64,000 bases of DNA from Epiperipatus broadwayi (Eukaryota; Onychophora; Udeonychophora; Euonychophora; Peripatidae). Each line of letters opens with the position of its first letter. The first letter of the stretch is position 1. A program made the position numbers and the translations under genes. The notes under the pieces are model-generated. The model had not been told where the DNA came from. It saw nothing but the letters and a program-made list of their open reading frames with translations, and ran no database searches. The DNA lies in assembly GCA_028023455.1 (NCBI GenBank), contig JAQFVV010000944.1, positions 62,001-126,000 on the forward strand, in the 5' to 3' direction. Positions 1 through 12,614 of the stretch are shown in pieces.

Positions 1-2442
1 TAATACATATTTTAAATTCATTTAGTATTAGCTAAGTTAATCTCATTTAATTTAAAATAGTTGCGCTTACATGAAATAAGAAAGGAATTGTTAATTAACT
101 TAATTATCTAGAAAAGAGCGCGTCATGGGTGAGGTTAATATTAGCATATAATGATATTACTGCTTATACTGGTAACTGATTGCAAACTTTGTTTTCTTTT
201 TTTTTTTTTAATATTTAATACGCCTTTTAATAAAATTTAATTTAGTTTTGTAATTGAAAATGATAAATATAAATGTAAAATTTATTTTAGAGAAGTTAAG
301 AAAAATTATTTAAAATTACAAATTCCACTCCCAATGCTTCTGTTAGAACAGGTTTTAGTGAAAACGAGGCTTGAGTTTTATTTAAATTATAAAAAAAAAA
401 AACATGTTTAAAACATACTAATAAAAATATATAGCATTTGTGTATTTTAGTAATATTTTAAAAACTATTTAAATTATTTTTAAAATGAATGTATATAAAT
501 TATTTTTTAAAAAATCAACACAAATTTGGACTTAATTAATAAAGATAATATTTTTACAAACTGTTTCTTCTCCACGATCATTTATATATATGTAATATGC
601 GTAAAAGTATTTTAGTATCTTTTTAAAGTTGGAAATATATAATAGTTGCATTAATAAAAGCGTGACAAACTGTGAAATTACCATTGATGGCTTTTAGATT
701 TTATTCTTTTGAAAAAATTCGTCGGGGGAAGGGGCAATCACGATGAACTCAATAGTTAGGTTTACGTATCTACTCTCACAGTGATCTTGATTAATTCATT
801 AACAGCTACTAGTAATTGAGCGTGGCGATTTAGGTAATTCCAGAAGCAAATGAAAGATAAAAGATAAAAAATCAAAATTGTATTTTGTGATAAAGCACAA
901 ACGTGTTACAAAAAACACGTTTACTAAATGTTAATCTTTCACTCGACATCTCTCATGCTGTATTTCAATTTCTGCAACCAATTTTTGTTTCTTAAAAAAA
1001 AAAACGCCGCAACATTTCGAGTAATTATATCTCTCCATTAAACTATATTCTGCAAAATATTGTTCTAATGAAACGATTAACGTTGCATTTTTTAAAAATA
1101 CATTTGAAATAATTTCTGTAATATAAATAGACTCTGACGTCACATGAAATTAAAAGAATACTGTACTCCACGTTTTGTAGAAATATGTTACCACAACTTT
1201 TATATGCTATACATGTTCAACCAATAAAAATGTCTCCTAAATAAATAAATATCGATTGCTTTATTGTTCGGAAATTCATAAGAAGTTTGAACACCAGATA
1301 TAACAGAATAGCCACAATCTATGCATCCGTCCACTGTACTAAACTATACAGGTTAAAATATGTCTTTACTATAGTATACTTAAAATCATGCTATCCTGAA
1401 AGATGAAGAACATCTTATATTGCTTTTTCTGATCTTGATCACTTTACTTTTTACAATGTCTTGAAACAATCAGATGTTGTACCTAACACCTTTATGTTAC
1501 ATAAGTAGGGATCTATGTCTTACTTCCATAAATGAAGTTTGGCAAAATAACAGTCTTGTATTAAATTACTTTAATTGTAGTGATTGCATTACTATGATGA
1601 AATACCCGATCTTTGAATTCATTGAATGCAGCAGAAACATCAAAGTTTGTGTTGTACATCAGAGTTCAAGTTTATCTTTCTGCTTAAAAAGCAGTCAAGA
1701 TGTAAATAAATTTATACACATTCTTAAGCTAATGACCATCCAAGTAATATTTAAAAGATTTTATTTTCCTTCAATTACTGATAAAGCACATAGGTTTTGA
1801 ACATTAATTGCTAAGCGAATCTCTTGCAGATTGCTTCCAAAACATTAAATACATTCTGCAGACCATGTTTTAAATTAAGAAAACAATTGCAGTCATTAGT
1901 ATGATGTAAATCCAAAACCATCAAAATATATTTTTTTAATCAGTTCAAATTAAAATTTCATCATCAAACCCATATCACATATTAATATCTATTTGAAAAA
2001 CCATTTCACAAAATTGGGAAGCATAGTTAAAACAAATACAGTAGAACTGTGATATCCAATCTATTTTGTTCCAAGAACCCTTCGCAATACGTAGCATATT
2101 TTGTTAATAAACTTTGATTACTATAGAATGCATATTATTAACTGAACTGCATGCCAGTATACAATCCTTTCCAACAAACATGCATATATTATTTTTTAAT
2201 AAATTTGAATAGATATATATCAATTTTATGTGTATAGTATGCATGTGTAGATTATTATTATAATATAAAAGTAAAATAAAATAGTGTAGTTATTAATAAT
2301 AAATTGAGTAAGCACATTTATATATTACCTGATTGTAGGTTCACTCATTTATATCTATTAAAAAATATAAATAAAAAAAAACCCTGTAGTATATATTTTT
2401 GATATTAAAATACAATTATAATGTATATACTTAACCTAGATG
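1..2442. other. AT-rich spacer, no supported gene
   Basis: Strongly AT-rich sequence with short A and T runs. The open frames at 931-1143 (minus) and 1474-1800 (plus) have no domain I recognise and no codon pattern distinct from the background. A possible tRNA-derived SINE relic lies at 1267-1352 and is listed separately. Nothing else is supported. Confidence 0.55.
1267..1352 (-). repeat. tRNA-derived SINE relic (family 2)
   Basis: Read on the minus strand, this starts with a degenerate A-box-like head (TAGTTTAGTACAGTGG) and ends with a B-box-like GTGTTCAAACTTC followed by a conserved tail resembling TTATGAATTTC. The same order recurs at 19.9, 31.6, 33.8 and 42.4 kb, which suggests a dispersed pol III SINE family. 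This copy is short and diverged. Confidence 0.35.
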
Positions 2443-2704
2443 TAATTAAAGAAGATTTGAATCCAGACTGTCAAGCTCCCTTCAGTCATCTACTTTGTCC
2501 AATATAACCAATACATATGTCCACATACATGTGAAAAAGATAAGGCCAACTGATGAGTGCTGGTTCAGCATGAAATATGTATATTGAAGGGCATTTGTCT
2601 GTTTCACATGTATGTGATCATGTGCATCAGTTATATTGGATGTACTGGATAGAGTGGATGACTGTAGGGAGGTTGAAAAGTGTGGATTCAAATCCCCTTT
2701 AATT
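2443..2704 (+). mobile_element. Hairpin element D1 with hammerhead at its apex
   Basis: The 262-bp element is a long imperfect palindrome. Outer arms pair around TTTGAATCC and GGATTCAAA, then CCAATATAAC (2499-2508) with GTTATATTGG (2630-2639), then 15 perfect base pairs between 2522-2536 and 2602-2616. The apex holds a hammerhead-like core (2539-2599). A partial second copy, D2, lies at 23.29-23.45 kb in the opposite ribozyme orientation. I see no coding capacity, so this looks like a non-autonomous, hairpin-shaped repeat. The long open frame on the minus strand across it is an accident of the palindrome. Confidence 0.75.
2539..2599 (+). ncRNA. Hammerhead ribozyme motif (family D, copy 1)
   Basis: Conserved core CUGAUGA sits at 2550-2556. 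Stem II is G-UGCUG-GUU-CAGCA-U (2557-2571), a 5-bp helix plus a closing G.U. GAAA follows at 2572-2575. A short stem III (AUA with UAU, 2-nt loop) ends in an AUA cleavage triplet, placing the predicted cut after 2583. Stem I starts with CAA/UUG, has an asymmetric internal loop, resumes as GAUAA/UUGUC (2539-2543 with 2595-2599), and merges into the 15-bp arm of the host hairpin. All core nucleotides known to be needed are present. Activity is not shown; stem III is very short and the triplet is the less usual AUA. Confidence 0.7.
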
Positions 2705-3182
2705 ATATCTTTAAATAAAATGAGTAGTTAAATGCCAGATTTCATCACAATTAAACATGCTCTGGTCAATATCATTTTTTTTCAATAACTTTTTTTTCCT
2801 ATGAAAATATGATAGTAATCTCATCAGCAAACTATGGATTTTGTAATTATTTTGACATTTTAAAGCCCTTGTCAATTTCAGCTTTCTGGCATAATACAAA
2901 AATGATTTGCCATGTATTTTGTTTTGATGCAACTGAACCAATAACTCATTTTATCATTAAGAAAGTGTTATAATTATTTATTTATTTATTTAAAGTATAT
3001 TCTTTATTAATAACACAAATTTTATATACACTTTTTACAAATAACCCAATAAAAGCCAATTCAATAATACATTCCAGGTATATAAAATAAATAATTGATT
3101 GAGTTTTCCAAATAAGAATAATTAGAATACTTAAAAGGACATAATACTGATTCTTAAATTTTGTAAAAATTTTAGATTTATA
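2705..3182. other. AT-rich spacer
   Basis: Contains T-rich tracts and short open frames on the minus strand with low-complexity, hydrophobic translations. No gene or repeat is supported up to the RTE end at 3183. Confidence 0.5.
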
Positions 3183-3760
3183 CTTCATCATCATCATTAA
3201 CCATTACCAATCCACTGCAGGATGAAGGTCTCTCCAAGTTCAATCCATCTTCTTTGATCTTTAGCTTTTCTTCTCCACATCACCCCTGCATACTGTCTCA
3301 TTTCATCAATCCATCTCACATTTGGTCTCTTTCTGGGTCTTTTGTAATTTCTTGAAATCCAGTTTAAGATTTCAATTGTCCATCTATTAACATTTTTACT
3401 AGCAATATGTCCAGCCCAACTCCCTTCAGTCTTTTAATTTTTTCAATGAGGTCAGTAACACCTGTTTATTCTCTTACCCATATATTATGTTTTCAATCTC
3501 TTCTTGTTACTCCCAACATTCATCTCTCCATACTTTTTGAGTGGTCTGAAGTCTCTGTATTGCTCTTCTATTAAGTGTCCAAGTCTCAGATCCATAAGTA
3601 AGAACTGGTAAAACACATTTATTAAAAATCTTCCTTTTCAAACACATAGGCATATTTCCTTTTAGTATCAAGTTATTTCTACCAAAAGTACTCCAATCAA
3701 GTTTAATTCTATGACTAATTTCATCCATTATGTTTCAATCTGTATTAACATTTTATTACA
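3183..3760 (-). pseudogene. RTE-type LINE 3' end, RT C-terminal region
   Basis: This is the 3' part of an RTE-clade non-LTR retrotransposon on the minus strand. The frame at 3507-3728 encodes a typical post-palm region: ISHRIKLDW, LKRKIFNKCVLPVLTYG and SETWTLN. Past a frame break come TGVTDLIEKIKRLK and a degraded C-terminus, with SCSGL next to the last codons. The element ends in ATGATGATG repeats at about 3183-3196, matching the short tandem tails usual for RTE elements. It is 5'-truncated: no endonuclease and no palm motifs are present. Related 3' ends lie at 57.2 and 60.6 kb, and an overlapping upstream piece at 14.4 kb. Frameshifts and stops make it non-functional. Confidence 0.85.
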
Positions 3761-4318
3761 AAAAATACTATACCATCTCAAAATTTGAAATGAATAAAAA
3801 ATAAGCAAAGGACAAAATTTTCTACTATATGATAAAATTTATGATACTTATACATTTTAATGTTTTATTTGTGTTTAATTACATTTTTTTAGATAAGATT
3901 TTCTTGTAATAGTGTATATTGATGTTAAACCAATAAGATATAAACAACATCTACAAAACATCACATGCTCTTTACATTTCTATATTATTATAGCTTACAT
4001 TAGATAGTATAAATAGAAAGAGTGAAAAAAAATTGCTAGTGTATATTGATACAGGACATATCATACACTGTGAATAGTATCGATTTTCATTTCACTACCT
4101 CACAATTTCTACCATCAATAATAATAGATTTTTTCTCATCTCATCAGGTATAATCTGGACAGCCATCTAATTTTGAAACTATCTAAAATCTTTTTATTAG
4201 TTTGTAAAATTGATAAAAGCAATATATAAATATCATGTTTATTTACTATACTTATTTTGGATTTGTCTGGAAACAAAAAACATATTTATAATGCAATTCA
4301 AATAATATATATTGCAAT
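3761..4318. other. AT-rich spacer
   Basis: No open frame of note and no repeat that I can match elsewhere in the window. It separates the RTE fragment from the large foldback element. Confidence 0.5.
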
Positions 4319-7044
4319 CAGTTGACTACATAGCTGCATTAAAAATAATTATATAGCTGACAGCATATTCCTCAGGTTTAAGTATAGAATTATTTCATTA
4401 ATGGGGGAAATAATATTTAATTTTCTGATGCATATTTTTTATAATAATAAATTAACAAAATATTATAAGTACCAAAATGATAGAATGAAAGTTTTTCAAA
4501 CATTAAATTTGTTAAATAGTAATATGCATATTTTAATATGTATTTAAATGTCGGTAGAAGAGAGAGAAAAGCATAAAGTCATATAAATAAGTTCTTTTGT
4601 TCTCTCTTCAATAAATTTAATTACCACTTGCTTTTAATTTTTTTTTTAAAAAATGTACTATGAAAAAATTATTGTCTCTTTTTTTATAAATTATTTAATA
4701 GATAATAATTTTAATCTTAAAGAGAGATAAAGTTTTATGTTTAAGATTACTTTTTTTAAAAACAGCAAAAAACCAAATAGGATTTTTAATGTTTGGTAAA
4801 TTTTATTTTTAATTAGTCAGAGTTGTATTTTTTCTTTATCTCTCTTCAATCAGTGCATTTAATTGATTATCTTGTTTTTCTTTTTTGCAAGAAAATATTT
4901 CTACTTAAAAAGAAATATCAAAAGTTTTAAGATGTTAATTCAAGTTCTTGGCTTGGTTTTCAATATCTATGATTAAAAGGGAAATGGCTGAACAATTTAT
5001 ATTTATAAAAATTTATCTAGTTATAAAAATTATCATGTAGAAGACATATTGTGATTGGCTTGTAGTCAGATTAATTTTAAAAAAATAATGGGTGTGTGAA
5101 TAGATCAGAAGATCCAAGTGTCTGGTAAAAGATAGGTAATTTCTAACTTAGCTGTTGAAACAAGAACAGTCAAGTTTTTATCCAGCTGATAAAAAAAAAG
5201 TAGAAGCCTTTATCAAGTATTGCACAGAAAAGAAGTTTTAATCAAGCTTTAATTATACTATGAGTAGTCATAAAAATGGGTTGTACAATGAAAACCATGT
5301 ACTATATTTAACTAAAAGCTAGATTTCTTCTTGAAACCTGCCTTCACTGGAGTGAAAATATAGAGAAGTTATCATCGAAAATAATCTGCAACCTTGTCTT
5401 CAACCAAGAGCATGAGTCTCAGTGTTAGTCTCACAGTGGAAAAAATGGTTGAAATTTTCTCATTTTTAACCCTGAATTATTGTAAAACAAGACAATTAGA
5501 AATAACCTAAGAAAACAACTGGTAAAACTGGAAATTATAATTGAGAAAGACCCTATAGAAGAATCAAATCATGATTAAAGATATTTTATGAATGCACGCT
5601 AAATTTTTATGTATAGTAAAAAAGAGACTTTTTTTTGTTTTTGTAAGAATTGATAATTTTAAATATTGTCATTAATATTTGCAAATTGTGAAAAAAAAAA
5701 TTTTTTTTTTAAAAATCGAGTCAATTTTTTTCCTCAAAATTGTGAAATAGTTTTTAAAAAATTTAATTTGTTGTAAATTTAATTTATTTATTTTTAAAAA
5801 AAGTTTTTCACTTTCCATTTATTTCCACCTTCCTCTAAAAATGTAACCAAAAGTTATTCAAGTAAATCAAAGTTTGTTATCTTGGATTTTGAAAATGTAG
5901 CTTTTCCAACTCTTAATTATTTTTAAAAAAACAATCTAATGAATTAAGCTAATTTATGATTAGAAATCAACTGATTGGTTAATATAATTTTGTATAAAAA
6001 TACATTTTTGTGATGAAATGAATGTTTAAAATTTCATCCTATCTTGACATTTTTTTTGTTTTTGTTAGTCAGATTTTTATGAAAATATATGTTTTTAAAT
6101 GCATATTTAAAATTTGATTAACTATAAACAAAACAATTGATTAACCATAAACAAATAAATGACACAATAGTATAAAATTTTAAACATTCATTTCATCAAA
6201 AAAAAATATTTTCATAAAAATTATATTAACCAATCAGTTGGTTACTTTTCATAAATTAACTTTTGATTCATTAGGTTATTTCTTTAAAATAACTAAAAGT
6301 TGGAAAAACATTTTCAAAATCAAACATAACAATCTTTAATTTACTTGATTAACTTTCTGTTAAGTTTTTAGACAGAGGGAGGGAAAATTATGTTTTTAAA
6401 AAAAGAATTAATAATAATAAATTTCTAATAAATTAAATTTTCTAAAAACTATTTCATAATTCTGAAGAGACAATTGACTAGATGAAAAAAAAAGTTTCAC
6501 AATTTATAAATATTAACTTAATGAAAATATTTAAAATTATCAATTTTTACAAAACAAAAAAAAATCTCCTTTTTTACTATACATAAAAATTTAGAGTGTA
6601 TACAAAATATTTTTAACCATGATTTGATTCTTCTGTAAGGTCCTTTTTTCTAACTATAATTTCTGTTTTTTCCGGTTGTTTTCTTATTGAAGGCTTATAC
6701 ATATGTACATTTTGTTCTTTTCTTGGTTTGCAGTAATTCCAGTTTAAAAGATAGCAAATTTCATCCATTTCTTTCTATTAAAACTTCCAGGTGAGACTAA
6801 CACAGACAGACACTTATGCTCTTGATTGAAGATAAGATTTTCAGATTACTTTAGGTGGTAACTTCCTCTCTATAGTAAAAGCAGAGCTACATAAAGGAAG
6901 ATGTCTAGCTTTTAGCTGAATTTAGCACATGGTTTCCATTATACAAACCATTTTTATGGCTAAACATGTATTATGTTAAATGCTTACTTCTGCTATTTTA
7001 TGCAATACTTGGTAAAGACTTCTGCTTTTTTCTTTATCAGCTGC

Positions 7045-7082
<38 letters not shown>

Positions 7083-7978
7083 CTTTTTTTTTTTGACCAC
7101 TTAAAAAAAATTTGAGGGGGAGTGACTTGACCTCTTTTTTCAACTGCTAAATTAAAAGTTACCCATTTCTTACCAGATACTTGGGTCTTCTGATCTATTT
7201 ACACCCTATTATTTTTTTCTAGAGCAATCTTGACTACAAGCTAATATCAATATGTCTCTTACATGCTAATTTTTATAACAATCAATTAGGTAAATTTTTA
7301 TAAATACAATTGTTCAGCCATTTTTCTCTTTAATCATAGATATCAAAAAACAAGTCAAGAACTTAAATTAACATCAATAAAATTTTTAATTAAAAGTATT
7401 TCCTTGCAAAAAATAAGATAATCAGTTAATTGCACTGAACTTATTTTTTTTGCATTAAAAAGAGATTTTAAAAAAAAAAACTCAAACTAATTAAAAATAA
7501 AATTTACCAAAATATTAAAATCCTATTTTCTTTTTTCTTTTTTTTAAAGTACTCTTAAATATAATACTTTCTATTTTAAGGTTAAAATTAGTGTCTACTA
7601 AATAATTTACAATATATATATATATTCTTAGTAAATTTCTTTTAAAAAAGCAACTGGTAATTAAAAAAAATTATTGAAGAAAGAGAACAAAAAATATTTA
7701 TATGATTTTATACTCTTCTCTCTTCTACCAACATTTACAATTTACAAAACATTAAAATATGCATATTATTATTTAACAAATTTAATGTTTTAGAACTCTC
7801 ATACTATCATTTTGGGACTTAAAATATTTTGTTAATTGAAGATTCATTATTATTATAAAAAGTATACATAGAAAAATTGAATATTATTTTTTCCTTTAAT
7901 TAAATAATTCTATACTTAAATCTGAGAAGCATGCTGCCAAATATCTAAGTATTTTTAATGCAGCTATGTAGTCAACTG
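4319..7978. mobile_element. 3.66-kb foldback (long inverted repeat)
   Basis: The left arm (4319-6052) and right arm (6163-7978) are reverse complements along almost their whole length. Landmarks are the outer tip CAGTTGACTACATAGCTGC against GCAGCTATGTAGTCAACTG, an AGAAGATCC block near 5107 against its complement near 7180, and the inner GATGAAATGAATGTTTAAAA against its mirror near 6185. About 110 bases of unpaired AT-rich sequence separate the arms. The arms differ by substitutions, small indels and a long T run in the right arm, so the structure is old. No transposase is visible. Alternatives are a foldback transposon or two copies of one repeat inserted head to head. The same arm sequence occurs alone at 11.3 kb. 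Confidence 0.85.
7050..7094 (+). repeat. Poly(T) tract
   Basis: A run of about 33 T, one C and about 11 more T lies in the right foldback arm, where the left arm has only a short A run (near 5191). It is either a slippage expansion or the tail of a small retroposed insert. Confidence 0.8.
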
Positions 7979-8479
7979 GGTACATTACCCCAGCCTTATA
8001 TGGGAAATAAAATTGAGTTGAACTCCTTTCTTGATATTTTAGTTTAATTCAACCAATTTTATTCCACAATAAAAAAAGGATTAGTTGCACTCAATAAGCT
8101 AAGATATGCAGAAATTTTTTTTTTTAGTTGGACTGGGATAGGTGTTGACCTGTTAAGATTTTTTTCTGGACTATTACTAATATTCTTATCTAGGCATTCT
8201 CCCTTGGATTATTATTCTTTTTCTCAATAACATTTTTATACTACTTTTATCTCATTTTTGGGAATCCCTTATACTGAATGTTGGGGAATCAAAATCTTTC
8301 ATTTTTCTTCAATGGGTTTATTGCCTCAATATTTTTGATATTAGATCAGTATGACTTTTGTCATCACATGTAATAATCTGACTTTCTCTTATTTGATAGG
8401 TAATATTTAAATTTTATTTGTTCACTTAACAGAGAACCAGCAGTCAAGGTTTTCAATTGAAATCTTTGGTTTCGAAAAA

Positions 8480-9640
8480 CTGATTTTTAGGTTTTTCTGG
8501 TGTTTATTCTATATAACTGTTGAAACCTCATCCTCTACTTTTTTGATTACTTGTAATTTTTGGACTGTCATTTCAATTCCTTCTTTACATTTTTCAATCT
8601 TTTGATTTATTATGTCCATAAACTTTTGTTTATTTTCAGTATTTTTGACACACTGTTTCAGTGCCTTTATCATTTGGTCTTCATTTACATCATTTTCACT
8701 ATCTACATTTAAATTTATTTTACTAAGAATCCATTAATTTCTTTTCCACAAGACATTTTATATTATTTTTGTTCATCACATTTTTTTTCATTTATGTTTT
8801 TATCTAACTGATCATCATTAGTAATAATAGTGGCTTCAGCATTTATGTTATATTTATTTATAGCATTTTCATCAATATTCCATATTTTCCTAACTTATTG
8901 GGGTTATATTGTCATTATCTTCCTTAACAATTTGACTCATTCTTTTATTCTTAATTTTCTCTATGACTTGGTTGATTCAGTCACCTATTTGATTAGCTAT
9001 ATTTTTACTGTATTCATCAATTCCATATTTTATTTTCTGTAACAGTATTTGAGTTTATTCTGTTCTTTTCCTATTTTATTCTTTTCTTTTTTTATTATCG
9101 TCTTCTCTTTGTTGAGTCATTTGTTTAAACATTTCTTCTATTCATTTTTGGCTTTCTTCATGGTTTTTCTTTTACTTCCATCTTTTTATTACTGTCCATA
9201 AACTTTTGTATTAACTGAGCTGGAATGATCATATTCTTTATTTTTTGTATTTCTTCAGTTGATTGCTGATATTTTTCATGATTACATCCTTTTCCCATCT
9301 TTTTCAATTTTCCTCTTGTCAGTATATATATTTCTATAACAGAACTTTCTCTCTTTAAGAAAAGCTTGTTAAATTATTTTTTACACAAATGTGAATTTTT
9401 ATAAGTATCTCATTAAATAAGCTTAACATCACCTCTTCTTTCATGCAATGCTATTTCATCTTGCCTAACACTAATATTATAATTCTTATTACCCCTAATC
9501 TGCTTTTCTTTAAATCTTATTGTCTCAATACCTAGATTTATTTTATTAATTTATGACCTCTACTTTTTCCCCAATTTTATCCTCTTCATGTGTGTGTGAC
9601 TGATTTTCATTTTCCTACTGTTTTTATTATAAGTACACAT
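8480..9640 (-). pseudogene. Degraded Lys/Glu-rich coiled-coil coding relic
   Basis: Read on the minus strand, the block gives protein-like segments that hop between frames. From 9535 down to about 9410 there is IRFKEKQIRG, VRQDEIALHERRG and DVKLI before a stop. Around 9240-9110 there is EEIQKIKNMIIP, then MFKQMTQQREDDNKKRKE. Around 8730-8510 there is a 70-codon open stretch with DQMIKALKQCVKNTENK and IEKCKEGIEMTVQKL. The composition and heptad-like spacing suggest coiled coil. I do not recognise the family; a retroelement ORF1-type protein or a host coiled-coil pseudogene are both possible. Many stops and frameshifts exclude function. Low-complexity AT-rich DNA could mimic part of this. Confidence 0.35.
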
Positions 9641-11305
9641 GCATGTACAAAAAATAAGTTCATGTCAGGAACCATTTATTAAAACGCTTCATAAAGTTCT
9701 GATGCGAGTTGGATAGCAAAAAAAGTTTTAGTGAGCTGCAATCCTGGGATAGATATGGAATCCAGTCACTAGACTATAAGTATACAGTGTAGCTGAACAT
9801 CCAAAGGTCTATCTCAAATTTAGACACTATAAGCTACTACAATCCAAAATAATGTAAAAATCTTTGAAAAAAACTGCTCCTTTGAGTTTTAGGGGCTGGA
9901 AAATATGGAACTATGCCTCATTTCTTGGAGACAGAGAAGCTGAAGATCATGGCAGGACTGTTAACTGGATTATGATAAACATAAAAAAATCTGAAAATCT
10001 GAAAGTGGGTTGGAGCAATGCTTGAGAAAGAATTCCATGGAGGTGAATAAAAACATTGCATGCTCACCCAACAATAAAACCCTCCATCCAGCACCAAAAC
10101 AAAGTACATCTAAACAAATTTCAACAATCAAAAAATCAATCCCATCTCTAAAATCATGCTTGAATTTTCTGTTTAACTTTAACCGCTTCACTGTGGATTA
10201 ATTTTATTGGCTGAGTGAGGTAAAACTCTATACTTCTGATTGGTCAATTCACAAACTCAAGCATCAAAATATATTCATATTTTAATATTATAATCACTTT
10301 AGTTTCATTTGTAAAAAGTATATTAATAATTTTTCAAGATAGGAAAGTGAACAAAAGTTTTTTCAAAAATAAATTGTTTTTTATAATTTTAGAAATATTC
10401 GATAATGGAAAATCTTAAAACGAACACTACTCACCAATTACACGGTGCTGAAAAATAAATATTTTTTGCTAAACTCTTAACTATTTTTTTAAAATAATTT
10501 TATTTTTAGCATATTTTATCAAAATAATTTATAATTTGTCAAAAAATACTTTTAAAATGGGCTAAAACATTCGTTTATCATTTTCGAAATGAAACAAAAA
10601 GAAATCGTAACTCTTAAGTTATTGACAACCATTTTCTTTGTTGTTAAAATGTAACAGCCAATAAGATTCAAGAAGAGACCACCTACTTGTTTTGTTCAAC
10701 CTTTAATGACAGTTTTATTGATTTTTTACTTGTAAAATAATTCAAGAGAGGCAGCATCTTATGGAACTTTTTTTAACCTAAAAAAAATGCAAAAATGTAA
10801 TTTTACTGTAAAAATTATGGGAAATAGACTATTAACAGCAGAATCTCAAGTTAACTCGAACTTTGCAGTCAGACTGTCAATTGTGAGCTCCTTAAATAAA
10901 CATTACTACTTCTATTTTATAATTTATAATCAAATTATAACAATTATTCTCTACACTATTGTTATCTTTCACAGTAATATATTTTAAATTAATTCTGCAT
11001 CAAAATACAGAATTTTGTTTTTCATGTATGTTTCTAAGATTCAAGTTATATTGTCATTGACCACCAAAACCTGATCATCATTGGGCCCAGAGTTGGATTA
11101 CCATTTTTAACAGTACAGAAAATAGTGTACTAATCAGGAAAAATCTGAGGTTACATTGTCTCATAATTGGTAGCCACTTGAAACAGTTTGAAAAATAGTG
11201 GTCCCATAAGTTGGGCAACAATTATAACTGTACACCAATTTATGGCTGAATTATGAGGAAAGAAATTCATCATTCTCAAATAAGAAAAATATAAAAACTT
11301 AACAA
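9641..11305. other. Spacer, no supported gene
   Basis: Overlapping short frames on both strands occur at 9918-10201. Their translations match no family I know and are mutually exclusive. A short palindrome (GTACATGCATGTGTAC type) is near 9633. Otherwise AT-rich, with no feature supported. Confidence 0.45.
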
Positions 11306-11309
11306 AAGA

Positions 11310-11525
11310 TTAATTAAGAAAATCAAAGATTATTATCTTTGATTTTGAAAGTATTGTTTTTCTAAATAACTTAATGAATTAAAAGTTAATTTATGAATAG
11401 AAATCAAATGGTTGGTGATATAATGTTTCTGAAAATAAATATTTTTTGGTGAAATGAATGTTTAAAATTTCATTCTACTATCATGCCATTTTTTTTTGTT
11501 TATTGTTAATCACTTAATTATTAAA
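11310..11525 (+). repeat. Solo copy of the foldback arm
   Basis: This stretch aligns with the inner part of the left foldback arm (about 5855-6065). Shared blocks include TAATTTATGA then AGAAATCAA, and GATGAAATGAATGTTTAAAA in near-identical form, followed by a T run. It shows that the arm is a dispersed repeat unit, not something unique to the 4.3-8.0 kb locus. A local hairpin (AATCAAAGAT with ATCTTTGATT) lies at its left edge. Confidence 0.75.
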
Positions 11526-12614
11526 TAATTGTTTTAAAAATATTTTTTAGTCTTAATTCCTTTATTTTATCCAATTCCTGTTTTGAAAATTGTAGGGTGT
11601 GACTTTATTTCATGATAGCTTAGTGTTCTAGGATGGTTTTAAATCATACCAATAAAACTATTTACTTATAGTAGAGTAAACCTAGAAATTATTTTTAAGT
11701 AATTTATAATAAGCTGTTTTATTTTTTTTTTATCTCTTGCTCACAGTAATAGATTATAGAGTTCTTGCTTCCTGAGCTATATTTGTGCTTAAGTTATATA
11801 GAGTAGAGGTTTATGTTTAGTGTTATCAAAGAATGATTCTGGTTGGCACAAAAGGGATATCCTTTAAGGTCCATACACTACATCGTACATTATTTATTAT
11901 TTTCTAGAAATTTAGTTTACAGTTGCCTGTACTAAGTGGCCAGAGCATTGATGATGATCAGGATGTTATCAGCATTATTTGACTTATTGTTGTAATTTGA
12001 TGAAGTAGCACTTAAGTATGTGTATCCAAATAATTATTGTTTGTATTCCTGCCCTAGGTTAGGTAGTGGCTAAATAATTAGCCTAGTCTACAGTGGACCA
12101 CTTTCAAATCCAGTCACAAAGTTGACTGTTTATTTATTTTTATTATTGATTATTCATGATAATGAATGATTATTACCTTTGTATAATGCAGGTGAACTTA
12201 CAGTTAGTTCTGTGCTGATTTCTCATGCTCATATCTTTTGTATTAAATTTTATATTTTGTATTGAATTGGAATTAATGATGGTGATTTCCATCACCCCAG
12301 CTTCATCCCTTTTTTCCCATACAATTGGCATCCAACTGTGGCTTCTTGTAACCCCAGCTTTTTTTTTGTAATACTCCCCTATTTTCCATACTGTTACAAT
12401 ATACACCTGGGTCTCATTTTATGTGGTAGATAGGTTCCACAGAAAACCCACATTAAAAAAAATAGCAGAAAAATAGACATAACTTACCTTGAAAAATGGG
12501 GGATAGGGTCTGTAATTTTCAGAATTTGCATAAAAGCAAAGCAATAAGAAAAAATTACTTTAAAATTTGCATTAAAAAAATAAGGAAATAAAGTATGACT
12601 AATAAAAAATATCA
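11526..12614. other. Spacer with a possible tRNA-like relic
   Basis: AT-rich. At about 12055-12130 a block reads AGGTTAGGTAGTGGC and then TTTCAAATCCAG about 45 bases later, which could be degenerate A and B boxes of a SINE. The match is too weak to call. Nothing else is supported up to the gap. Confidence 0.35.

Noticed and set aside
1474-1800. 108-codon open frame, plus strand
   Set aside because: No known domain, no related copy in the window, and AT-rich DNA gives such frames by chance.
2482-2691. Minus-strand open frame of 69 codons
   Set aside because: It covers the palindromic element D1; the openness comes from the repeat structure.
4130-4165. Minus-strand CUGAUGA followed by GAAA near 4.15 kb
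   Set aside because: Only five bases lie between the two blocks, with no stem II, and no stem I pairing is found.
9918-10201. Overlapping frames on both strands, possible gene
   Set aside because: Translations match nothing known and the strands contradict each other; no copy elsewhere.
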